Part shown: positions 7,468 through 13,887 of the stretch, one piece after another
Layout: each line of letters begins with the position of its first letter
How positions within the stretch are numbered: the stretch's first letter is position 1
Origin: Chitinophagales bacterium
Lineage (GTDB): Bacteria > Bacteroidota > Bacteroidia > Chitinophagales > Chitinophagaceae
Direction: 5' to 3'
Length of the DNA stretch: 25,131 nucleotides
Assembly (NCBI GenBank): GCA_015654495.1
Contig: JAATGW010000357.1
Coordinates: 1-25,131 of the forward strand
Notes under the pieces: generated by a model
Database searches by the model: none
What the model was told of the DNA's origin: nothing
Seen by the model: the letters and a program-made list of their open reading frames with translations, nothing else
Made by a program: the position numbers and the translations under genes

Positions 7468-8013
7468 CTAAATTGTTACATGATAGATCCTGGTTTTCGG
7501 AGCCACGCCTTCTTTTTCACAGCATTCGCCCGCCATCCCCGTTTTATAGCATTCCATCTTTGTCAGCTTACTATACTTCTTAAAATCTTTGTCGGTAACA
7601 AAGGATTTATCCACCAACACCAGAGTGGCATCCGCTGAAAGCTCCTTACTCCCCTCGCCAAGAAAATGATATGTATTTCCACCAATAGAAAGATGGCCGT
7701 CGCCGGCAATCGGCGTTTTTTCAAACTTTCCCTTCAACTGCATAGCGGCAACTGCAAATCCGGCTTCTTCAACTTTTTTGCGAACCTGATCAGGGTCAAC
7801 TGAAGCACCTGGTTTTACTATTATCACAAAAGTGGATGTATTCAGATCGGTTTCAATCTTTTCCGCAAATGATAAGGTCTGCAGGTTTTTAAATATGGAT
7901 TTAGCGCACATTGCGCATGTTAATCCGCTCGCCTGTATATGAACTTCGGTGAATTGTGCCCTGGCAGCAATGCCCGTCAGCAGCAATAGCGCCGTGATGA
8001 TTATATTTTTCAT
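7468..8013 (-). CDS. Secreted HMA-domain metal-binding protein
   Basis: This 181-aa protein has a signal peptide (MKNIIITALLLLTGIAARAQ) followed by one heavy-metal-associated domain. The metal-binding pair is in GLTCAMC (Cys33, Cys36), close to the classic GMTCxxC. The domain runs to about residue 95. The C-terminal part contains a further Cys group (MECYKTGMAGECCEKEG) that may bind metal or pair with a thioredoxin. HMA domains bind Cu(I) or other soft metals and pass them to partners. The protein should sit in the periplasm. The gene lies 61 bases after another HMA gene and 5 bases before the outer-membrane protein gene. Copper is the likely metal, by analogy only. Confidence 0.85.
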   Translation of the reverse strand: MKNIIITALLLLTGIAARAQFTEVHIQASGLTCAMCAKSIFKNLQTLSFAEKIETDLNTSTFVIIVKPGASVDPDQVRKKVEEAGFAVAAMQLKGKFEKTPIAGDGHLSIGGNTYHFLGEGSKELSADATLVLVDKSFVTDKDFKKYSKLTKMECYKTGMAGECCEKEGVAPKTRIYHVTI

Positions 8014-8074
8014 AAATAAATTTTTGAAACGGGCCGTTGAAGATTTTCTTCAACAGCCCTTATAAAAGAATTAA

Positions 8075-8557
8075 TCAGCTTTTGCAACAACCTTTTTCTT
8101 TGCAAACAGCGCTGTCTTTGCAGCAATCTTTGCCTGAAGTGCATTTGCCGTCTTTGCAACAGGTGCTGCAGTCTTTTCCGCTGCATAGCTGTGCGTTGTC
8201 TGTGCTGGTTGCAGTATCTGCTTTCCGGTCGTACTGGCAGCAGGAATGGAGATTATCATATGCAGCCGTTGGTGCTGTAAAGTCCTGCGTATCGTAACCT
8301 GCAGCAGCTACCGCTTTCTGAATTTTTTCGTTACTGGTTTTCTTACTCTTATAGGCAACTGTGAGTACATGTGATTCGGTACTCCAGGTGGCTGAGTCCG
8401 CACCTGCTTTTTTTGCAGCTGTCTCAATTGTTTTTTTGCACATGCCGCAATTTCCCCACACTTTTATCTCTTCTTTTTTATCGTTCTTCTGGGCAAATGA
8501 TGTGAGAGAAAAAAACAGGAGGGTAAATAAGCTTAATAATTTATACTGCGATTTCAT
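8075..8557 (-). CDS. Secreted HMA-domain protein with Cys-rich tail
   Basis: This 160-aa protein starts with a signal peptide (MKSQYKLLSLFTLLFFSLTS, then FAQ). It has one HMA domain with the metal pair in GNCGMCKK (Cys37, Cys40), then a YDNLHSCCQYD segment seen in related Bacteroidota metal proteins. The last 50 or so residues form a metallothionein-like tail with 12 cysteines, many as CC pairs spaced by Lys, Asp and Gly. The tail can be read as a soft-metal sponge or a donor to the other HMA protein. The gene is second in the minus-strand run, 91 bases after the HYC_CC_PP gene. Copper or zinc binding is a reasonable inference; the sequence does not fix the metal. Confidence 0.85.
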   Translation of the reverse strand: MKSQYKLLSLFTLLFFSLTSFAQKNDKKEEIKVWGNCGMCKKTIETAAKKAGADSATWSTESHVLTVAYKSKKTSNEKIQKAVAAAGYDTQDFTAPTAAYDNLHSCCQYDRKADTATSTDNAQLCSGKDCSTCCKDGKCTSGKDCCKDSAVCKEKGCCKS

Positions 8558-8648
8558 TGTAGAAAATTTGATCTGATTATTAATAGTTGTGTGACAATAA
8601 GGATTGGCCGGATTAATAACCGGCAGTCATCTTCTGAAACAACTTAAA

Positions 8649-9035
8649 TCAGATCCTGAAATTGCAGTGAAGTACGTTCAGTGGAACAGAATAGATATGG
8701 GGAGGTCCGTGAATTCCGTAAACCAGAACTGATTCGGTGTTTACAGATTCATTTTCTGCAATAGCGGCATATACAGGAACTAAAGCCGGTGCTTTTGAAA
8801 TGTCAACATTCTGTTGAACCAGAGAGTGAGAATCAGCAAGTTTTACAACTTTTACCTCATCATGGCAACATCCGTCGGCAGCTTTCATGCCGCATTTATC
8901 ACAGTTGTTGCCTGAATCATCACGGCCGAAAACTACTTCGGAGATCCGGCCCATGCAATAATGCGTATTGACTATCACCCCGCTGCTGACAGCGAGATAG
9001 AGGGCCGCTAACAATATGATAATGGGTTTTTTCAA
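8649..9035 (-). CDS. HYC_CC_PP-type small secreted protein
   Basis: This 128-aa protein fits the HYC_CC_PP family by its three name motifs: HYC (25-27), a CDKCGM pair plus GCCH (Cys45, Cys48, Cys56, Cys57), and a late GPPHIY. The start codon is TTG at 9035, giving a hydrophobic signal or anchor segment (PIIILLAALYLAVSSGVIV). A perfect -7 box lies 10 bases upstream. The family has no assigned biochemical role that I know of, but it is common next to HMA and copper genes in Bacteroidota. It is the first gene of the five-gene minus-strand run, so the promoter here may drive the whole metal operon. Confidence 0.8.
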   Translation of the reverse strand: MKKPIIILLAALYLAVSSGVIVNTHYCMGRISEVVFGRDDSGNNCDKCGMKAADGCCHDEVKVVKLADSHSLVQQNVDISKAPALVPVYAAIAENESVNTESVLVYGIHGPPHIYSVPLNVLHCNFRI

Positions 9036-9045
9036 GTTGATCCTG

Positions 9046-9053
9046 CAAAAATA
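9046..9053 (-). promoter_or_regulatory. Bacteroidota -7 box (TATTTTTG) heading the metal operon
   Basis: On the minus strand TATTTTTG matches TAnnTTTG exactly and lies 10 bases before the TTG start of the HYC_CC_PP gene. No convincing -33 TTG is visible. The spacing equals that at 3123-3130, which supports both calls. Confidence 0.5.
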
Positions 9054-9163
9054 ATTTATTTTCCCGGAGAACAGATGGTTTTAAGTATTATTTACCACCT
9101 ATAACGTAAATAAGGTTGAAATGTTTTTGTACTTAAGACTTGAAAACGACTCTTTTATCGCTG

Positions 9164-11176
9164 TCAATTCACAAAACCCCAGAATATACCAAGCCTGAAA
9201 ATCAGCCCCTGGTATGAGTATAATGGTGCCGCCAGGTTGCTGTATTTAAATCCAAACCCATATTTAAAACTCATGGTATTCAGATTCTCCAGCCGGGTAT
9301 ATGCCGTAAACTTCATAATCCTGAAATTCACATAGGCGGCAATATCAGGTCTGACTGAAATCGACTGAACATCCTGAAAAAAATACTGGCCGATGACGGG
9401 CGAATAGTTATCCGCTTTGTAGGGCGTATTGTAGCGCAGATCCACCCCGGTGGAAAGATTCAGATTCCTGAAAAGTTTTGCTTCATACGCAAACCTGTGG
9501 CGGGTGAAAATAAGGGGCAGATTTACAGGTGCGTTGCCAGCCTTGGTTTGTATATACAAATCAGCGTACCAGCGCCAGGATTTTCCAACCCGGAAAATTT
9601 TGTTCGCACCTATGCGCAGAAAATTAAAGATGGTTGATGACTGGTTTACCTCATTAAAATTTTGAATATAGGTGTAATTGCTTATCAGGTAATAGTATCC
9701 GCTTAACTGCATCTGGAGCCTGGGAATTTCCAGGATACCTGAAAACTGACTGATATTTTCCCTGTTCAGGCCTCCGGTTTTGCTGAGAGGAAATCCGGTA
9801 GTATTATTAAACAGATAGGATGGCGTTCTGTTGACATTTGTAAAACCGAGTTCAAGGTATCCGAGCTTTGCACTCAAAAGTCTTTTTAACCTTGCTGAAA
9901 CTTCATAATCACCTATATACCTCCCTCCGGCAAAAAGACTTCCATAAAGCAACATATCCCATTTCCGGTTACGCGTCCGGTTACGGTATTCACCATGAAG
10001 CTGAATTGTTGAAAATTTATCGGAACTGCCGTTTGCAAAACTTCCGCGTAAATTCTGCAGCCCTGCGCCTATTTTAATAAATTGTAAGGGGTTCTTTGAA
10101 TCAGGAAACTGTATAATCGAAAAATCGTTGATGAGTTCGCGCCAGTTATCGGTTATATTAAGAGTGTCAGGTACAAAAGCCGGATCATAATGCTCCTGGT
10201 AAAATGCACTGTCCTCGAAACCCTGAATGTCCAGGTATTTGTACTGGTATTTATTAAACTGCACGGTATACTCCAGCCTTATTTTAGGAAGAAAAAAACG
10301 GTATACAGCAGAGTCCGTTACTGTAGAATCCTTTATACCGAAATCATATTGTTGCCTCAAAAGAAATTTTGTATTTGAATAGCGGTTGCCTGTTCTCAGT
10401 GCTACATTGAAAAAATTACGGGTCGTAAAAACGCTATCTGCAATATTTGTCGGGATATTAAACCGGTCGTTATAGGCAGGATTTTTATTTACAAGAAAAC
10501 TATCATTTACAATGCCTCCGTTTTCTGACGACTGTAATGCATTATTGACAACTATAAAATAAAGCGAGTAGCGCTGATCCTTTGTTTGAAAATCAGTATT
10601 GAATCTGAGGTTTCTGTGATTGGTATTTTGTGAGTTAAATGCACCGGGAGAATTGACCAGACGGAACTGCCCTACAAAATTCCAGTTCGGCAATATATTC
10701 TGGGTGTGCAATATGCCGATCTGCTGTTCTGCTTTTGTACCTACCAGATATGTAAGTTCTGTATATGGCCTGGTGGTATTCATAAACCTTGTTTCAGCAA
10801 TTGTGAAAGCATAAGGATCAAATGCATGAAAACCTGCATCCCAGCCCGGCTTCATCAACGGCGAAAAAAGAAAAGGCCTCACCGCATTTCCATTATTTCC
10901 GAGGTATATGTACTCCGGTTTCAAATGGGTCCTTCGGTAAAAATCACTGATAGAGGAATCCAGAAGAAAATATTTCGCTGTATCAAGGTACCTGAACTGA
11001 ACCGATATTGTATCGGCATTAAAATCCCTTTTCTCAAATTTAAGTGAATCGCCACCTCCGCCGCGGCCGCCACCTCCGATTCTGGGCATTCCACGAATCG
11101 GTATCTGTGCCAAAACATGACTACTGCAGAACAACAGTAGCAGAATCAGAATTTTCTGTGATACCTGTTTTACCAT
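9164..11176 (-). CDS. Putative porin, Porin_10-type outer-membrane protein
   Basis: This 670-aa protein has a signal peptide (VKQVSQKILILLLLF, ending near HVLAQ), then a short Gly-rich linker (GGGGRGGGG, near residue 34) and a long chain of aromatic-rich beta-strands. The opening of the mature part, with DTISVQFRYLD, a FYRRTHLKPEYIYLGNNG segment and later TRPYTELTYLVGTKAEQQ, is what I associate with the large putative porin family of Bacteroidota (Porin_10). It should form an outer-membrane beta-barrel; the transported substrate is unknown. The ATG overlaps the end of a 56-codon ORF by 7 bases, and that ORF follows the purine nucleoside phosphorylase gene by 3 bases, so the three are probably one transcript. 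Confidence 0.85.
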   Translation of the reverse strand: MVKQVSQKILILLLLFCSSHVLAQIPIRGMPRIGGGGRGGGGDSLKFEKRDFNADTISVQFRYLDTAKYFLLDSSISDFYRRTHLKPEYIYLGNNGNAVRPFLFSPLMKPGWDAGFHAFDPYAFTIAETRFMNTTRPYTELTYLVGTKAEQQIGILHTQNILPNWNFVGQFRLVNSPGAFNSQNTNHRNLRFNTDFQTKDQRYSLYFIVVNNALQSSENGGIVNDSFLVNKNPAYNDRFNIPTNIADSVFTTRNFFNVALRTGNRYSNTKFLLRQQYDFGIKDSTVTDSAVYRFFLPKIRLEYTVQFNKYQYKYLDIQGFEDSAFYQEHYDPAFVPDTLNITDNWRELINDFSIIQFPDSKNPLQFIKIGAGLQNLRGSFANGSSDKFSTIQLHGEYRNRTRNRKWDMLLYGSLFAGGRYIGDYEVSARLKRLLSAKLGYLELGFTNVNRTPSYLFNNTTGFPLSKTGGLNRENISQFSGILEIPRLQMQLSGYYYLISNYTYIQNFNEVNQSSTIFNFLRIGANKIFRVGKSWRWYADLYIQTKAGNAPVNLPLIFTRHRFAYEAKLFRNLNLSTGVDLRYNTPYKADNYSPVIGQYFFQDVQSISVRPDIAAYVNFRIMKFTAYTRLENLNTMSFKYGFGFKYSNLAAPLYSYQGLIFRLGIFWGFVN

Positions 11177-11340
11177 GCAAATGATCTCCCTGGTGCAATT
11201 CGGAATTTGATCTGATAAGCCATTATGTTCTGATTGCGTTCATCCTTCCATTGCGAAAATCCGGGATCAACAGTCATCTGATTTTTTATTTGAAGTTCAA
11301 AATTAACCCAGCCGGGCAACCGGACATTTAAATAATTCAT
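11170..11340 (-). CDS. Small ORF linking the phosphorylase and porin genes
   Basis: Fifty-six codons run from ATG at 11340 to a TAA at 11170-11172. The ATG lies 3 bases after the phosphorylase stop and in the same frame (TGA-TTT-ATG), so a readthrough of that stop would fuse the two. The TAA overlaps the porin ATG by 7 bases. The product has no signal peptide, no Cys and no known motif. It ends in FRIAPGRSFAW, and the alternating hydrophobic/polar ending with an aromatic last residue recalls the final strand of an outer-membrane barrel, so it could be a leftover gene end. The tight packing on both sides argues for real translation, perhaps just for coupling. Confidence 0.45.
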   Translation of the reverse strand: MNYLNVRLPGWVNFELQIKNQMTVDPGFSQWKDERNQNIMAYQIKFRIAPGRSFAW

Positions 11341-11343
11341 AAA

Positions 11344-12162
11344 TCAGCAAACGGCGATCAGCCCGGTTAAAATAGAAGTTAACAGGGGCTCCGAAGCCAT
11401 TGCCGCCTCAAGAACCTCCTGATGTGTTATTATATTATCTTCTTCCCTTATGCCAAGGTCCGTGATAACGCTGATTGCAAATACTTTCAATCCCATATGA
11501 CAGGCAGCAATTACTTCCTGAACCGTGCTCATACCCACTGCATCTGCGCCAAGTATTTTTATCATCCGGTATTCAGCCCTGGTTTCGAAAGTTGGACCCG
11601 TTACTCCAAAATAAACACCATGTTTAATCCGGATACCCAATTCATCGGCAATCCCTGTGGCTTTCTGAATCAGTTCCCGGGAATAAGGCTGGCTCATATC
11701 CGGAAATCTCGGACCGAGTTCGTCCAGGTTTTTTCCAACCAGGGGATTTACGATCGCCATACTGATATGATCCGTAATAATCATCAGCTCACCGACTTTG
11801 AATTCCGAATTAACACCTCCGGCTGCATTTGAAACCAACAAGGTATGAATGCCCAAAGCCTTTAACACGCGGATAGGGAATATCACTTCAGCAGGACTAT
11901 ATCCTTCATAAAAGTGAAAACGGCCTGACATAGCCACGACTCTTCTGCCGTTTACTGTTCCGAAGATCAGTTTTCCCTGGTGTCCGGCTACGGTAGCAAC
12001 CGGAAAATGCGGAATTTCTTCATAAGGAATCGAGATATCCGTATACAGCTCCTTACTGAAATTTCCCAATCCACTCCCCAGAACAATGCCGATTTCGGGT
12101 TGATGAGGATATTTTGAACCGATATACTGCAGCGCGGCGCTGATCTGCTCAGGAATTGTCAT
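11344..12162 (-). CDS. punA: Purine-nucleoside phosphorylase, trimeric type
   Basis: This 272-aa enzyme splits purine nucleosides with phosphate to give free base and ribose-1-phosphate in purine salvage. It shows the family motifs GIVLGSGLG near residue 25 (phosphate loop), the GHQG loop, SGRFHFYEGY, SNAAGGVN, TGPTFETRAE with the base-binding Glu193, and GMSTVQE with Met211. The length is normal for the trimeric family. One position is unusual relative to mammalian and many bacterial enzymes: the residue matching human Asn243 is Asp235 (in SVITDLG). In human PNP the same change is reported to widen use toward adenosine. The gene has an exact -7 box 16 bases upstream and is followed by a small ORF and a porin gene. 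It is cytoplasmic. Confidence 0.92.
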   Translation of the reverse strand: MTIPEQISAALQYIGSKYPHQPEIGIVLGSGLGNFSKELYTDISIPYEEIPHFPVATVAGHQGKLIFGTVNGRRVVAMSGRFHFYEGYSPAEVIFPIRVLKALGIHTLLVSNAAGGVNSEFKVGELMIITDHISMAIVNPLVGKNLDELGPRFPDMSQPYSRELIQKATGIADELGIRIKHGVYFGVTGPTFETRAEYRMIKILGADAVGMSTVQEVIAACHMGLKVFAISVITDLGIREEDNIITHQEVLEAAMASEPLLTSILTGLIAVC

Positions 12163-12178
12163 ATTGTTTATTGAGGCG

Positions 12179-12186
12179 CAAATATA
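12179..12186 (-). promoter_or_regulatory. Bacteroidota -7 box (TATATTTG) for the phosphorylase gene
   Basis: TATATTTG on the minus strand matches TAnnTTTG exactly, with 16 bases to the ATG at 12162. The expected -33 position falls inside the AGTCGGGAGTC repeat and has no TTG. Confidence 0.5.
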
Positions 12187-12189
12187 GTT

Positions 12190-12275
12190 AGTAGTCGGGA
12201 GTCATGGAGTCGGGAGTCTGGGGGCTGGTTACTGGGGGCTGGTGGCTGAGCACTAGCTACGAGCATCCAGTGACC
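12190..12275. repeat. Imperfect short repeats between divergent genes
   Basis: Two copies of AGTCGGGAGTC are followed by repeats of GGGGGCTGGT(T/G) and further CTGG/CTAG/CCAG variants. The stretch codes for nothing and fills the space between the phosphorylase and sucC promoters. Such low-complexity decamer arrays occur between genes in many Bacteroidota genomes; their function is unknown. Confidence 0.65.
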
Positions 12276-12307
12276 AGCTCGATTTAAATTTCAGAACTTC
12301 TCACTTC

Positions 12308-13570
12308 TTGCCTCTCACTTCTTACTTCTTCTTTTATCTTCGCAAAAATTTCTTCAAAAAGAATCTTCACGAATACCAGGCTAAGGAATTACTGAAAAAA
12401 TACAATGTTCCGGTACAGGAAGGATTTGCGTGCAGCACCATCCATGAAGCTGAAGAAGCTTACCGGCAAATAAAAAATCAGTTTGGAAGCAGTTTCGCGG
12501 TTGTAAAAGCCCAGATCCATGCGGGTGGACGCGGAAAGGGTACCATTAAGGAAACCGGTATCAATGGTGTGAAAGTGGCAAAAAACCTGGAAGAAGTGAT
12601 TGATTTTTCGAAAAAAATCCTGGGTGGGACCCTTGTTACATTACAGACCGGCCCCCAGGGTAAAGTGGTGAACAAGGTATTGATAACGCAGGATATGTAT
12701 TATGACGGCCCTTCCCCGCGCAAGGAATTCTACCTGTCGATCCTGCTCGACCGGAGCAAAGGTGAGAATGTGATCATGTACAGCACCGAAGGCGGAATGA
12801 ATATAGAAGACGTGGCACATGATACACCGGAAAAAATATTCAGGGAATGGGTGAGTCCTTCCGGAGGTCTCCTTCCGTTTCAGGCCAGAAAGATCGCTTT
12901 CAATTTCGGGCTGAGTGGAGAAGCATTTAAAAACATGGTAAAATTTGTTACCAACCTTTACAATGCATATGTCGGGCTGGATTGCGCCATGCTCGAAATC
13001 AATCCTCTTTTTAAAGCAGCTGATGACAAAGTGATTGCTGTGGATTGTAAGATGAACCTGGATGACAATGCGCTTACACGCCATGCCGATCTTTCTTCTC
13101 TCCGCGACATCAGTGAAGAAGATCCGACAGAAGTGGAAGCCGGAAAATATAACCTGAATTTTGTAAAACTGGATGGAAATGTGGGCTGCATGGTAAACGG
13201 TGCCGGCCTTGCAATGGCAACGATGGATATGATCAAGCTCAGCGGCGGTGAACCTGCCAATTTCCTTGATGTAGGTGGTACCGCCAACGCACAGACTGTA
13301 GAGGCGGGCTTCAAAATCATCATGAAAGATCCAAACGTAAAAGCCATTCTCATTAACATTTTTGGCGGAATAGTACGCTGTGATCGTGTAGCCGCGGGCG
13401 TTATAGAAGCTTATAAAAACCTTGGAAATATCAATATTCCGATAATTGTGCGCTTACAGGGAACAAATGCTACTGAAGCAAAAAAACTAATCGATGAAAG
13501 CGGGCTGAAAGTACAGAGTGCTATTCTGCTGAGCGAAGCAGCAGACCTTGTGAAGAAAGCAGTCGCCTGA
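12308..13570 (+). CDS. sucC: Succinate-CoA ligase, beta subunit (ADP-forming)
   Basis: SucC, with SucD, converts succinyl-CoA to succinate and makes ATP in the citric acid cycle. Visible parts are the ATP-grasp loop KAQIHAGGRGKG, LEINPLF (metal site), the VNGAGLAMATMD stretch, GGTANAQ and IFGGIVRCD near the CoA-ligase interface. The conserved start MNLHEYQAKELL is nearly complete, but the codon before Asn is AAG (12359-12361) instead of ATG. The only legal in-frame starts are upstream; TTG at 12308 adds 18 residues that look like translated repeat and leader. A -7-like box at 12335-12342 lies exactly 16 bases before the AAG, which would put TTG 12308 upstream of the mRNA start. No sucD is in the window. 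The function is certain; the start is not. Confidence 0.93.
   Translation: MPLTSYFFFYLRKNFFKKNLHEYQAKELLKKYNVPVQEGFACSTIHEAEEAYRQIKNQFGSSFAVVKAQIHAGGRGKGTIKETGINGVKVAKNLEEVIDFSKKILGGTLVTLQTGPQGKVVNKVLITQDMYYDGPSPRKEFYLSILLDRSKGENVIMYSTEGGMNIEDVAHDTPEKIFREWVSPSGGLLPFQARKIAFNFGLSGEAFKNMVKFVTNLYNAYVGLDCAMLEINPLFKAADDKVIAVDCKMNLDDNALTRHADLSSLRDISEEDPTEVEAGKYNLNFVKLDGNVGCMVNGAGLAMATMDMIKLSGGEPANFLDVGGTANAQTVEAGFKIIMKDPNVKAILINIFGGIVRCDRVAAGVIEAYKNLGNINIPIIVRLQGTNATEAKKLIDESGLKVQSAILLSEAADLVKKAVA
12310..12328. repeat. Upstream arm of 19-bp inverted repeat around sucC
   Basis: Read on the minus strand this is GAAGTAAGAAGTGAGAGGC, matching 13590-13608 in 18 of 19 bases in opposite orientation. It sits just upstream of the sucC -7-like box. 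Confidence 0.7.
12335..12342 (+). promoter_or_regulatory. Probable -7 box (TATCTTCG) for sucC
   Basis: TATCTTCG differs from TAnnTTTG at one position. It lies 16 bases before the codon where sucC should begin, the same spacing as in the divergent phosphorylase gene. Confidence 0.45.
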
Positions 13571-13589
13571 AGTAAGAAGTACGAGGTAC

Positions 13590-13608
13590 GAAGTAAGAAG
13601 TGAAAGGC
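13590..13608. repeat. Downstream arm of 19-bp inverted repeat around sucC
   Basis: GAAGTAAGAAGTGAAAGGC mirrors the copy at 12310-12328. It is preceded by AGTAAGAAGT placed directly after the sucC stop codon, plus TACGAGGTACGA, so the array starts at 13571. Confidence 0.7.
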
Positions 13609-13614
13609 AAATAC

Positions 13615-13843
13615 AATAGCGGTTTTTGTAGTTCCGTAGGAATGGTGAATTTTGTAACGCAGGGTTTTAACCCGGTTTATACAAGTTGGTGCTGGATATG
13701 GCTGTTTCAATAGCCCCCAGCTTTAGCTGGGGGAACAATCGCGGTTTTTCAGTTCCGTAGGAACGGTGCAATCAATAGCGCAGGGTTTTAACCCTGGGAC
13801 CGTAGGAACGGTGAATTTTGTAACGCAGGATTTCAACCCTGGG
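13615..13843. repeat. REP-like palindromic repeats, three direct copies
   Basis: Three direct copies (about 13615-13675, 13737-13798 and 13799-13843) each combine two palindromes, TTCCGTAGGAA(C/T)GGT and a variant of CAGGGTTTTAACCCTG, separated by 15-18 bases. The third copy is 5' shortened and has a decayed second palindrome. Between copies one and two lies a perfect hairpin of 8-bp arms CCCCCAGC/GCTGGGGG with loop TTTA (13714-13733). No coding sequence is present here and no transposase gene is in the window. The layout resembles REP/BIME elements that are mobilised by a RAYT transposase. Confidence 0.8.
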
Positions 13844-13887
13844 TTTGTTTACAATGATTCGCTATATTGAATCTCCAACATTCTGCC

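Noticed and set aside
9121..9198. 26-codon ORF from ATG 9121 on the plus strand
   Set aside because: Too short, no signals, and it overlaps the end of the porin gene in the other direction.
10706..11047. Long plus-strand ORF within the porin gene
   Set aside because: It is a shadow of the porin coding sequence on the other strand, with no recognisable domain.
12308..12358. The 18-residue N-terminal extension of sucC as a real leader
   Set aside because: It is translated repeat and promoter DNA and has no counterpart in the family's usual N terminus.
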